NCBI RefSeq assembly: GCF_003443895.1
Contig: NZ_QQOA01000035.1
Location: 1-64,000, forward strand
DNA: 64,000 nucleotides
Source: Paraburkholderia phosphatilytica
GTDB taxonomy: Bacteria > Pseudomonadota > Gammaproteobacteria > Burkholderiales > Burkholderiaceae
Direction: 5' to 3'
A program made the position numbers and the translations under genes. Shown here piece by piece: positions 44,655-53,427 of this stretch (the first letter of the stretch is position 1; every line of letters starts with the position of its first letter). The notes beneath the pieces are model-generated. The model was not told the origin of the DNA. It searched no databases and worked only from the letters and a program-made list of their open reading frames with translations.

Positions 44655-45113
44655 ATGAACAAAGCGGCCGAAATCGCGCTGTTCCTGCATCTGCTTGGAG
44701 TGGCCATCTGGATTGGCGGCATGGTGTTCGCGCACTTCTGCCTGCGTCCGGCGCTGGAAGACCTGTCGCCGCAACTGCGGCTGCCGCTCTGGGAGTCGGT
44801 GTTCGGCCGCTTCTTCAACTGGGTGGGCGTGTCGGTGCTGGCCATCCTGCTGTCGGGCGCGCTGCTGATGGTCTACTTCGGCGGCAGCCACGCGAACTGG
44901 CAACTGCATACGATGATGGGCCTCGGCATCCTGATGATGCTGATCTTCGGTCACCTCCGCTTCGCGGTCTTTCCGCGCATCCGCCGCGCGGTTCAGGCGC
45001 AGAACTGGCCGAACGGCGCACGCGCGGTGGGCACGGTGCGCCGGCTCGTGGTGATCAACCTGGTGCTGGGCGTGGTGACGATCGGCGTCGCGGTGTTGTC
45101 GCGCGGGTTCTGA
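44655..45113 (+). CDS. CopD-like integral membrane protein
   Basis: A 152-residue protein with four predicted membrane helices. The first has HLLGVAIWIGGMVFAHFCLRP, as in the CopD/YncB-related four-helix family. The conserved His residues (HLLG, HFCL, HTMMG, GHLRF) could bind haem or copper. The function is unproven. ATG 44655 has a weak GGGAAAGG site. It follows parC by 220 bases with a hairpin in between and is convergent with chrA. Confidence 0.8.
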   Translation: MNKAAEIALFLHLLGVAIWIGGMVFAHFCLRPALEDLSPQLRLPLWESVFGRFFNWVGVSVLAILLSGALLMVYFGGSHANWQLHTMMGLGILMMLIFGHLRFAVFPRIRRAVQAQNWPNGARAVGTVRRLVVINLVLGVVTIGVAVLSRGF

Positions 45114-45126
45114 ACCCGCGCTCGCG

Positions 45127-46377
45127 CTAGAGCGCGTGCCCGCAGAAAATCCAGATCCCGCACGCGGCCGCGACGGTTCCGTACACGGCATACACGGGCA
45201 GCTTCAGCCTCACGAAGCTCATGCCCGCGAACGCCGCGGTGAGCAGATAGGCCGGTTGCAGCGGCACGTGCAGCGCGATCTTCAGCACGGCGACCGCGAG
45301 GAACGCGGTGGTCACCGCCCGCAGCACGCGCATGCCGTGCTCGAAGCGCGGATGCGTCTTCAACTGATGCAGATGCCGCTGCGCGAACACCACCAGACAC
45401 CCTGACGGCACGAACAGCGCAAGCGTCGCGATCAGCGCGCCGGCCCAACCGTCCACCAGATAGCCGAAGAACGGCACGACGTTCAACAGCGGCCCGGGCG
45501 AGAGCGGCGACAGCGAGAACGCGAGCGTGAAGTCACCGTCGGTCACGCCGATACCTGGCGCCACGAACAACGTCTTCAACACCGGGAGCGCCGAGAAGCC
45601 GCCGCCGAACAGCGTCATCCCCGCGCCCGCGAGACGCGGCCACAGCAGCGCGACTTCGAAGCGATGCGGCAATGGAATCGCGAACAGGCCGATCAGCACG
45701 ACGAGCGCGGCGATCAGCTGCCAGTCGGCCGTGGTGATCTTCACATGGAAGCGCGCGTTGCGCTCGCTGCTCACGGCCCAGCCGGCGGCGAACGCCGCGC
45801 ACAGCGTGAACACATAGGTGGCCGCGCTGTGGGAGAGCAGTAGCGCCACGCAGCCGAGGATCGCCGCGCTCCATTCGAGACCGCCGCGCACCAGCGAACG
45901 GGTCTGCTTGAACCAGGTGTTGGCGATCAGCATCGCGAGCACGACGCTGAAGTGGTTGAGCAGCAGCTTCGGCATCGCGGCATGCATCCACGGCATCCGG
46001 TAGAACGTCGCGAACAGCGTCATCAGCAGGAAGAACGGCAACACGCTCGCCGCGCCGGCGATCCATGCGCCCGCGCGCCCGCGCAGCGCGTGGCCGAGCT
46101 GCACCGCGACGTTGCATCCCACCGGGCCCGGCACCATCCACGCGAGCGCGATCATGTCGGAATAGGCGAGCCGCGTGAGGCGCTGCTCACGGTCGACGTA
46201 GTATTCCTCGAGTTGCGCCATCAGCGCGAGACCGCCCCACGACACGGCGGACAGCAGCAGGACGACACGAAAGAGCTTCCACAGCGGTTCGGGCTGAACC
46301 CCTGGTATCACGACCGCGACTTCGACCTTATCGGCCGCCCTCATCGGGATGGCGGCGCTTTGTTGCAGCGTTTCCAT
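45127..46377 (-). CDS. chrA: Chromate transporter, two-domain CHR family
   Basis: A 416-residue inner-membrane protein built of two homologous CHR domains. Each begins with a FGG/WGG-like motif (SAVSWGGLALMAQLEE; AGAGMTLFGGGFSALPVLK) and contains a PGP element (VPGPVGCNVAVQLG; SPGPLLNVVPFFG). Long-chain CHR proteins export chromate or transport sulfate-like anions. No chrB regulator gene is adjacent, so a physiological anion cannot be excluded. Start ATG 46377 has GAGGTGA upstream. Confidence 0.92.
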   Translation of the reverse strand: METLQQSAAIPMRAADKVEVAVVIPGVQPEPLWKLFRVVLLLSAVSWGGLALMAQLEEYYVDREQRLTRLAYSDMIALAWMVPGPVGCNVAVQLGHALRGRAGAWIAGAASVLPFFLLMTLFATFYRMPWMHAAMPKLLLNHFSVVLAMLIANTWFKQTRSLVRGGLEWSAAILGCVALLLSHSAATYVFTLCAAFAAGWAVSSERNARFHVKITTADWQLIAALVVLIGLFAIPLPHRFEVALLWPRLAGAGMTLFGGGFSALPVLKTLFVAPGIGVTDGDFTLAFSLSPLSPGPLLNVVPFFGYLVDGWAGALIATLALFVPSGCLVVFAQRHLHQLKTHPRFEHGMRVLRAVTTAFLAVAVLKIALHVPLQPAYLLTAAFAGMSFVRLKLPVYAVYGTVAAACGIWIFCGHAL

Positions 46378-46577
46378 GCGTCACCTCGTTGGCCAGGCGT
46401 GAGGTTGAGCAGTTTGCATGCCTGATTGATGCGGGTTGAATCACACGCGCGCCGGCATCCATGAACCGGCGATCGCTATTGTAGAGCGCGCGCCAAAAGC
46501 GCGTCACGCATCGTTAGATATGATCAGCCTGCCGGCGTCGCATTGGGGCGACTACGCGCGCGCCGGTCGTACGCCAG

Positions 46578-48947
46578 TCAGTTCGACAGGCCGTGCCCGC
46601 CAGACGCCGCGCCCGCGCTCAGCGCATCGGATTCGTGCGCAAGACGCCGGCCATCGAGGCCGCACACGCCGAAACGGTCGAGCAGCGCGCCGATGCTCTC
46701 GGCGGGCACCGGCCGCGAGAACAGGAAGCCTTGCGCTTCAATATGGCCCAGCGCGGCGAGCCACGCAATCTGCTCTTCGGTTTCCGTTCCTTCCACGACA
46801 ACAGTGAGCCCGAGCGAGCGCGCGAGGTTCACGATCGCGGTCACCATCACGCACACGCTGCGGTCGCCGGGAATGGCCTGCACGAACGAGCGGTCCACCT
46901 TCAGCGTATCGACCGAGAAGCGGCTCAGATACGACAGCGACGAGTAGCCGGTGCCGAAGTCATCGAGCGCGATCCGCGTGCCCAGGCGTTTCAGCGCGAC
47001 GATCTTCTCCGACACCAGCTCCGGATACTCCATCATCGCGGTCTCGGTGATCTCGAGCTCGAGCCGGCGTGCGGCGATGCCGCTCTCTTCGATCGCGCGC
47101 GACACCGTGTCCAGCAGGTCGCCGCGCCAGAACTGCACTGGCGAGATGTTCACCGCGAGCGACAGCGTGTCGTAGCCTTGCTGCTGCCATTGCGCGAGCT
47201 GCCGGCACGCGGTCTGGATCACGAAGTCGCCGATCGGCACGATCAGGCCGGTCGATTCCGCGACCGGGATGAACTCGTTTGCGGGAATCAGGCCGTGCTG
47301 CGGATGATTCCAGCGCACCAGCGCCTCGAAGCCCGTGATGCAGCGGTTCGCGAGATCGATCTTCGGCTGGTACGCGAGGAAGAGCTGGCCTTCCGTCAAC
47401 GCGACGCGCAGCTGCTGCTCCCACTTCATCAGGTGATCGGCGCGGTGCGACAGGTGTGGCGAATAGAACTGGTAGCAGTTCTTGCCCGCATCCTTCGCGC
47501 TATACATCGCGAGGTCGGCCTTCTTCAGCAGGTCGATCTCGCTTTCGTTCGCGACCGAGTAGAGCGCGATGCCGATGCTCGCGTGCAGCACGAAGGAGCT
47601 GCCGCGCACTTCGAACGGCTTCGCGAATACTTCGGACGTGGCTTCGGCCAGCGTGACCGCGCGCTGTTCGACGCTGTCGCCCTTCACGATCACGACGAAC
47701 TCGTCGCCGCCGATGCGCGACAGCGTGCCCGAATCCGCCACCGCATCGGCGAGGCGCGATGCGGTCATCTGCAGCACGATGTCGCCGGCGTTGTGGCCGA
47801 GCGTGTCGTTGACGGTCTTGAAGTTGTCCAGATCGATGAAGAGGATCGCGAGGCGCCCGACGTTCGCAGGTTGCGATACATCGAAGTGCAGGCTCTGCAG
47901 TGTCGCATAGCGGTTGCGCAGGCCGGTCAGCAGGTCGTATTCGACGAGATGCGTCATCTCGCGTTCGCGTCCGAGCAGCTTGCCGATCAGACCGGTCGCG
48001 ACGGCGAAGAAGCTCAGCATCGCGAGCGAGATGAAACTCGCCATCAGCAGATAGACGTTGCGCGTGTGGTTGTAGTCCGCGAATTCTTCGGCCTGCGATA
48101 GACCGACCAGCACGCCGAGCGGATAGCCGTCGATATGCCGGTACGACACGATGCGCGTCACGTGATCGATCGGGTCGACATAGGTGCCCGACACGTGCTC
48201 GGAGGTCGGATAGGTGCCGGTCGCGGAGAACGAGCCCGATGCGCGCACGTTGCTGCCGGTGCGGCGCGCGAGCACGGCGCCGTTGTCGGAGATCACCGCG
48301 ATCACGCCGTCGCGGCCGATCGCCGCGTTGTTGTAGAAGTCGCTCGTGAAGTAGCTCGGGTCTTCCGACACGACGACGACGCCCGCGAACGAGCCGTCCG
48401 GATGATTGAGGCGCCGCGTCATCTGCAGCGTCCACTGGTGCGACACGCGGCCGAGTACCGGCTTGCTGATATAAAGCTGGTCGTCGTTCTCGTGCTCGTG
48501 GACCTTGAAGTGCTCGCGGTCGGACAGGTCGATGTGCTGTGGGTTGAGCTCGGCGGTGTTCGCGATGAGCCTGCCGCGCTCGTCGATCAGCGATACCTGC
48601 ACGAGCGTGTCGCTTTGCACGACGCCTTTGTCGACCGTGCTCTTCAGGTCGAAGTGATCCGGCGACTTCTCGAACTCGTACTTGACGAAGCGGGTGATCT
48701 GGTCGACCTGGTGAATCGCCTTCACCGTGTGCTGTTCGAGCGCGGCGGAGAGGATTGCCGACGATGCCATCGCCTCGCGATAGGTCGAATCCTTTTCGAC
48801 CGAGAGTCGCGCGGCGATCACCGCCCACAGCAGCACGAGGACGAGCACGCCGAGCGCCGGGATCGCGAGCAATGCGCGCTGACGGGGCGCTGCCGCGTCG
48901 TGGCGGTGCCGGATGTCGCGTACGAAGGAGATACGGAACGGATTCAT
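46578..48947 (-). CDS. GGDEF-EAL protein with periplasmic dCACHE-type sensor
   Basis: A 789-residue protein. TM1 is at about 22-45, a periplasmic double-Cache-like sensor extends to about 285, and TM2 is at about 295-315. The GGDEF domain (RIGGDEFVV) is followed by the EAL domain (EAL at about 541; NISPVQF, EITE, DDFGTGYSS, KVDRSFV, and VEGTETEEQ). Both active-site signatures are intact, so it could make or break c-di-GMP. No RxxD inhibitory site precedes GGDEF. Such hybrids often act mainly as phosphodiesterases. Start ATG 48947; an upstream in-frame extension lacks homology. Confidence 0.93.
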   Translation of the reverse strand: MNPFRISFVRDIRHRHDAAAPRQRALLAIPALGVLVLVLLWAVIAARLSVEKDSTYREAMASSAILSAALEQHTVKAIHQVDQITRFVKYEFEKSPDHFDLKSTVDKGVVQSDTLVQVSLIDERGRLIANTAELNPQHIDLSDREHFKVHEHENDDQLYISKPVLGRVSHQWTLQMTRRLNHPDGSFAGVVVVSEDPSYFTSDFYNNAAIGRDGVIAVISDNGAVLARRTGSNVRASGSFSATGTYPTSEHVSGTYVDPIDHVTRIVSYRHIDGYPLGVLVGLSQAEEFADYNHTRNVYLLMASFISLAMLSFFAVATGLIGKLLGREREMTHLVEYDLLTGLRNRYATLQSLHFDVSQPANVGRLAILFIDLDNFKTVNDTLGHNAGDIVLQMTASRLADAVADSGTLSRIGGDEFVVIVKGDSVEQRAVTLAEATSEVFAKPFEVRGSSFVLHASIGIALYSVANESEIDLLKKADLAMYSAKDAGKNCYQFYSPHLSHRADHLMKWEQQLRVALTEGQLFLAYQPKIDLANRCITGFEALVRWNHPQHGLIPANEFIPVAESTGLIVPIGDFVIQTACRQLAQWQQQGYDTLSLAVNISPVQFWRGDLLDTVSRAIEESGIAARRLELEITETAMMEYPELVSEKIVALKRLGTRIALDDFGTGYSSLSYLSRFSVDTLKVDRSFVQAIPGDRSVCVMVTAIVNLARSLGLTVVVEGTETEEQIAWLAALGHIEAQGFLFSRPVPAESIGALLDRFGVCGLDGRRLAHESDALSAGAASGGHGLSN

Positions 48948-49431
48948 CGGGCCGACAATATCCCAAGGCCTTGCGTCGGTTCCGTGTACTTCGGCTGCGC
49001 TGGTTTCGTGTTGGGCTGCATGTCGTGCAAGGCGCCGTTGCGGCTGCGCAGTGAATAGAAGCGGGCGGTTGTGTCGAGCCGTTGGAAGAGCGCGCCAGGG
49101 CGTCGACCCGGTAATTTTGATATTACTGAATGCCAAAAGATTAAGAAAGCTTCCAGCCTTCGGGTATACGCTGCCGCGGCTGGGCACGTGCGGCGCTCAA
49201 TGCCCCAGGAGCCGGCAACCAGGCTAGGGCGGCGATGCATACCAGGTAGCCGGATGCCGACAGTCGCGGCGATTGTTTCGCTGCGACGGTGGATGGCCAG
49301 ACTGCGGGCCAGTCTGTGGCTCGCGCGTCGTGGCATTCGCAGAGGCATTGTGTGGCTATGGTTGGCGTGCATCGCGCATGTCGAATCGCAGAGGGTTGAC
49401 CGGCGCTGCCGGCGCATGTCCGGACGACCGG
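48948..49431. other. Intergenic region without supported gene
   Basis: There are 484 bases between two minus-strand genes. A lower-GC patch at 49110-49160 (AATTTTGATATTACTGAATG) is the best place for the promoter of the GGDEF-EAL gene. No repeat or RNA structure stands out. Confidence 0.4.
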
Positions 49432-50316
49432 TCAGGGCAGCCTGAACGTTCCGTCGACGACCGTCACCGCCGGGCCGCCCACCCAGGTCTTGCCGGCCGC
49501 ATCGTCGTAACGGACCCGCACGTCGCCGGCACGGCCGAGCACGGTGCCCTGACGCGCCGTATAGCGCTCGCCGGGGCGCCTTTGCTGCGCCGTCAACAAC
49601 CCGGCAATTGCCGCATTCGCGCTGCCCGTGACGGGATCTTCGCCGACCCCGAACGCTTCGCCCGTCATCAGGCAGCGGACCTCGAAGGTGGCCGGGCCAT
49701 CAGCATCGTGCGGACCGTAAGCCGCCACGCCATGCGCATCGACATCGTGGACGATCTTCGCGAGCCGCGCCGCGTCGGGCTTGAGCGCAAGGCACGCTGC
49801 GGCCGACTGCATCTGCACCACGAGCCACGGCGCGCCGTTGTCGATCGCATGCGGCGGCGCGGAGAAGTCGATCGCGTCGCTGCGGAGCGCGGCCGCGAGT
49901 TCGGCATGGCGTTCGGCCGGCAGCGCCGTCACCCGCGCGGGCGGGGCGGCGAACGACCAGCTGCCGTCGGCCTGCTGTTCGAGTTCGACGAGCCCCTTGC
50001 CGCATTGCTGCACGAGCCGGCCGGCCTGCTTTGGCTGGTAACCGCTCTCGAGCAGCGCATGCGCCGTGCCGATGGTGGGGTGTCCGGCGAACGGCAGCTC
50101 GCCGCCCGGCGTGAAGATACGCACGTAGTAATCGGCGTCCGGATGGGTGGCGGCTATGAGAAAGGTCGTCTCGGACAGATTGGTCCAGCGTGCGATGGCC
50201 TGCATCTGCTCCGTGGAGAGTTCGCCGGCGTCGAAGATGACAGCAAGCGCATTGCCCTTGAACGGGACCGACGTGAACACGTCGACCTGTTTGAAACGAA
50301 CACTCTGACTGGCCAT
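49432..50316 (-). CDS. PhzF-family isomerase-like protein
   Basis: A 294-residue protein of the PhzF/diaminopimelate-epimerase fold. It has FKGNALAVIFDAGELSTEQMQ, the conserved Glu in NLSETTFL, GHPTIGTAHALLE and GEDPVTGSANAAIAG. PhzF itself isomerises a phenazine precursor, but no other phenazine genes are present, so this is one of the many family members with unknown substrate. It appears complete. Start ATG 50316. Confidence 0.92.
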   Translation of the reverse strand: MASQSVRFKQVDVFTSVPFKGNALAVIFDAGELSTEQMQAIARWTNLSETTFLIAATHPDADYYVRIFTPGGELPFAGHPTIGTAHALLESGYQPKQAGRLVQQCGKGLVELEQQADGSWSFAAPPARVTALPAERHAELAAALRSDAIDFSAPPHAIDNGAPWLVVQMQSAAACLALKPDAARLAKIVHDVDAHGVAAYGPHDADGPATFEVRCLMTGEAFGVGEDPVTGSANAAIAGLLTAQQRRPGERYTARQGTVLGRAGDVRVRYDDAAGKTWVGGPAVTVVDGTFRLP

Positions 50317-50707
50317 GAAGGTGGACTGCGCCGTTAGCGTTGAGGTGACGATGTGCGGACAACTGGCGGGCCGATTTTACGGGGCGCCCGTTGATTTGAC
50401 CACCTTCGCGGGTGCTTGCGGATTCTTTTTGTTGGCCCGCATCGCGGCTTTGACCGGCTTCAAGTGAGCGCCATTGCCGTCGCGTTCGAATACCTTCAAA
50501 CGGAAAGGTAAGGAACCGACGGAAATTCGCCTGAAAATCCGTCAGGAAATACCTCTAGCTGAGGTGCGAATCAGCCTACAAAAAGAAAATGCGCCGCGAG
50601 GGGAATACCCTCGCGACGCGCATGGATGCTGCGTTTCCGCGCTGTTCAGACTATGGAAAACCCTTGGTCGGAAGCGCGACGGATGATAGTCCGACTATTC
50701 GGTCACT
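50317..50707. other. Intergenic region with a terminator and a possible basic peptide
   Basis: There are 391 bases. A minus-strand open frame ending in TAA near 50381 encodes a Lys/Ala/Pro-rich tail (VKAAMRANKKNPQAPAKVVK) but has no ATG start upstream with a ribosome site; it may be a remnant or a very short gene. A hairpin terminator lies at 50582-50613. Confidence 0.4.
50582..50613 (-). terminator. Terminator of the RidA gene
   Basis: ATGCGC-CGCGAGGG / CCCTCGCG-GCGCAT (with a 2-base bulge) around GAATA, flanked on the left by AAAAGAAA, which reads as a T-rich tract on the minus strand. It lies about 95 bases past the gene's stop. Confidence 0.75.
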
Positions 50708-51172
50708 CTATGCGATTTCCGCAATCATTTCGATCTCGACGCATGCGCCGAGCGGAATCTGCGCAACGCCAAATGCGGATCGCGCGTGCTTGCCGCATTC
50801 GCCGAACACATCTGCGACGAGTTCCGACGCGCCATTGGTGACGATGTGCTGCTCGGTAAAATCGAGCGTCGAATTGACGAGGCTCATCAGCTTCACGATG
50901 CGCGTCACGCGGTTCAGGTCGCCGGTGTGCGCGTGCAGCGTCGCGAGCAGGTCGATCGCGATGGAGCGGGCGGCCGCCTTGCCTTCTTCGGTGGTGATCG
51001 AGTCGCCCAGCTTGCCGGCCCACACCTTGCCGTCCTTCTTCGCGATGTGGCCGGACAGGTAGACGGTATTGCCGCTCTGCGCGCTCATCACATAGGCGGC
51101 GGCCGGTGCGCCTGCGCTCGGCAGTTCGATGCCGAGCTCCTTCAGCCGGTCATACACGTTCGCTTGAGTCAT
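50708..51172 (-). CDS. RidA/YjgF-family protein
   Basis: A 154-residue protein of the longer RidA-related subgroup (YjgF/YER057c/UK114). It has VYLSGHIAKKDGKVWAGKLG near the N-terminus and IVKLMSLVNSTLDFTEQHIV in the middle. It ends with the Arg/Glu region (KHARSAFGVAQIPLGACVEIEMIAEI). RidA proteins hydrolyse reactive enamines and imines released by PLP enzymes. The gene lies 140 bases after a PLP-dependent aminotransferase gene on the same strand, a sensible partner. Start ATG 51172. Confidence 0.92.
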   Translation of the reverse strand: MTQANVYDRLKELGIELPSAGAPAAAYVMSAQSGNTVYLSGHIAKKDGKVWAGKLGDSITTEEGKAAARSIAIDLLATLHAHTGDLNRVTRIVKLMSLVNSTLDFTEQHIVTNGASELVADVFGECGKHARSAFGVAQIPLGACVEIEMIAEIA

Positions 51173-51311
51173 TGCATCAGTCCTTGCGGTAAATGAATTC
51201 GTCGGGAAAGCGCGGCCGGCGCGCGGCCACACACTGCCCGATTGTGGCACCGAACCGTGTCCGGACGAGCGGCAGCTCGCCGTTTATCGGTCCGCGCGCG
51301 CCATCGCGGGT

Positions 51312-52508
51312 TCAGAGCTTCGACGCGATCAGCGCGCCGAGCTTCGCCATGCCTTCGTCGATCTTCGCGGGCGGCACCGTCACGAACGACAGGCGCAACG
51401 TGTTGCGCTGCGCGTCGTTCGCGAAGAACGGCGCGCCCGGCACGAACGCGACGTTCTGCGCGACGGCTTCCTCGAGCAGCTTCATGCTGTCGATCTGCGA
51501 CGGCAGGTCGACCCACACGAACATGCCGCCTTCGGGGCGATTCCAGCTCACGCCCTTCGGCATGTAGCGCGCGAGCGCATCGAGCATCGCCGCACACTGG
51601 TCGCGGTAGAGCGCGCGGATGGTGGGCACGTGCGTGTCGAGAAAGCCGTCCTTCACGACCTCGTGCACGATGCGCTGCGTGAAGCTCGGCGTGTGCAGGT
51701 CGGTGGCCTGCTTCGCCTGCACGAGTTTGAAGTGCAGTTCCTCGGGCGCGATGATGTAGCCGATCCGCAGGCCCGGCGCCAGCACCTTCGAGAACGAGCC
51801 GAGATGCACGATGTGGTCCGGCGCCATCGAGAGCATCGTGGGCAGCGGTTCGCCCGCGTAGTCGAGCGCGCCGTACGGATCGTCTTCGATGATCGGGAAC
51901 GCGCCCGTCTGCGCGAGCGCGGCCAGCGCGCGGCGGCGTTCGATGGGCAGACGGCGGCCGGTCGGGTTCTGGAAGTTCGGTTGCGCGTACAACAGGCGCG
52001 CATCCGCGGTCAGCTCGGGCGTGAGGCCTTCGGGAATCAGGCCGTGCTCGTCGGTCGGTACCTGCACGTAGTGCGGCTCGAACAGCGAGAACGATTGCAG
52101 CGCGCCGAGGTAGGTCGGCGTTTCGACCAGCACGCGGCTCGCCGGGTCGATCAGCACCTTGCCGAGCAGGTCGAGCGCCTGCTGCGAGCCGGTCGTGACG
52201 AGCACCTGGGTCGGGCGGATCTGCGCGCCGTTCACCGAATAGCGTTTAGCGATCCACTCGCGCAGCGGCAGGTAGCCTTCGGTCGCGCTGTACTGGAGCG
52301 CGGCGGCGGGCGTGTCGCGCAGGATGCGGTCAGACGCGGCGCGCATTTCCTCGGCCGGGAACGTGACCGGCGCCGGCAGACCGCCCGCGAACGAGATGAC
52401 TTCGGGCCGTTCGGTGACCTTCAGGATCTCGCGGATCGCCGAGCTCGTGAGCTTGCGTGCGCGTTCGGACAATTGCCACGTCGGGGCGTGAAGGTCGCTG
52501 TGATCCAT
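51312..52508 (-). CDS. PLP-dependent aminotransferase (fold type I, MocR-like C-domain class)
   Basis: A 398-residue aminotransferase related to 2-aminoadipate/aromatic aminotransferases. It has the PLP-contacting IIEDDPYGAL, the Schiff-base lysine in HLGSFSKVLAPGLRIGY, and the substrate Arg in RLSFVTV. It opens with LSERARKLTSSAIREILKV, typical of the group. Substrate specificity (aromatic, branched or aminoadipate) cannot be read. The RidA gene follows on the same strand and could protect against its enamine by-products. Start ATG 52508. Confidence 0.92.
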   Translation of the reverse strand: MDHSDLHAPTWQLSERARKLTSSAIREILKVTERPEVISFAGGLPAPVTFPAEEMRAASDRILRDTPAAALQYSATEGYLPLREWIAKRYSVNGAQIRPTQVLVTTGSQQALDLLGKVLIDPASRVLVETPTYLGALQSFSLFEPHYVQVPTDEHGLIPEGLTPELTADARLLYAQPNFQNPTGRRLPIERRRALAALAQTGAFPIIEDDPYGALDYAGEPLPTMLSMAPDHIVHLGSFSKVLAPGLRIGYIIAPEELHFKLVQAKQATDLHTPSFTQRIVHEVVKDGFLDTHVPTIRALYRDQCAAMLDALARYMPKGVSWNRPEGGMFVWVDLPSQIDSMKLLEEAVAQNVAFVPGAPFFANDAQRNTLRLSFVTVPPAKIDEGMAKLGALIASKL

Positions 52509-52613
52509 AGTCTCCTCGTTGGGGTGGGGCTGAATGGGGTCGGTCGAAGGGGGTCTATTCTAGCTTTGCGTCGATGGCCGGGCGGGCTGGTTTGCTCGGC
52601 CATCGACGCGCGG

Positions 52614-53303
52614 TTACTGCAATGTGCGGATGCCGTCGGGCGTCTCGAACTGCGCGACGAGCGATGCGGCGTGCCCATCCTCGCTGCCGGCGATCGCGAT
52701 CAGATGGCCGGCGCCGAGCCAGTCGAGCTGCGCGCGCAGCGTGGCCGCGTCGGGATGAAAGCCCTGCAGCGACTTCAGCGCGATGCCGCTTTCCGGCAGG
52801 ACCGCCGACGGATGGTGCTGCGTGTTCCACTGGATCAGCGACGGCAGCAGCCCGTCGCCCGCGTGTTGCCACGCGGGAAACGCGCCATCGTCGCGCACCG
52901 TCAGGTTCCAGCGGAAGTCGCTGCGCGTCATCGGCAGGACAGTGGGAATGCGGTCGGGATACTGCTGTTGCCAGCGCACAAGATCACGCGGCCGCTCGAC
53001 GCGCGCCACCCAGTGCGACAGGAACGGGCCGCTTTCGAGGCGCGCGTGCGTGGCCCGGTCGTCGAGCGCAAAGAGGCGCGGGCGTTCGACCGCCGAGGTC
53101 TGGGCCGCGGCCGGGTCGATCGCGAGCACTTCCAGGTAGACGCCGCCCCACAGGTTCAGGAGCCGGTTATGGGTGCGCATCAGCGGATGCGCGCCGCCGC
53201 CCGCGGGTGCGACACCGAGCGTGTCGGCGACATACTGCGTGCCTTCGTCGAGCGTGCGGGCGGTGACGACAAGGTGGTCGATGCTGAGCGGGTGAGCGGT
53301 CAT
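52614..53303 (-). CDS. VOC-superfamily (glyoxalase-like) protein
   Basis: A 229-residue protein of the Glyoxalase_3 type: LSIDHLVVTARTLDEGTQYVADTLGVAPAGGGAHP at the N-terminus, LWGGVYLEVLAID with a conserved Glu, and a second module with WNTQHHPS. It is probably a small metal-dependent enzyme of unknown substrate. It is transcribed divergently from a MocR regulator 124 bases away, so it is the likely regulated gene; a link to PLP or amino-acid metabolism follows by inference only. Confidence 0.85.
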   Translation of the reverse strand: MTAHPLSIDHLVVTARTLDEGTQYVADTLGVAPAGGGAHPLMRTHNRLLNLWGGVYLEVLAIDPAAAQTSAVERPRLFALDDRATHARLESGPFLSHWVARVERPRDLVRWQQQYPDRIPTVLPMTRSDFRWNLTVRDDGAFPAWQHAGDGLLPSLIQWNTQHHPSAVLPESGIALKSLQGFHPDAATLRAQLDWLGAGHLIAIAGSEDGHAASLVAQFETPDGIRTLQ

Positions 53304-53382
53304 GTGCCTGATTTCAAATTCCTTTTACATCTCGAATTATGACTCATGCGTGTCAATGTAGTCCTTCCGACCTGCACAGTAA

Positions 53383-53413
53383 CGGTACAATCGGCCAAAT
53401 AGTGTTCGGTACA
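53383..53413. promoter_or_regulatory. Direct repeat in the VOC/mocR intergenic region
   Basis: CGGTACA occurs at 53383-53389 and again at 53407-53413 in the same orientation, 24 bases apart, immediately upstream of the MocR start. TACAAT at 53386-53391 could be a -10 element. MocR proteins bind direct repeats between divergent genes, so these are candidate half-sites. Confidence 0.45.
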
Positions 53414-53427
53414 GTCTGAGGCCCGCC

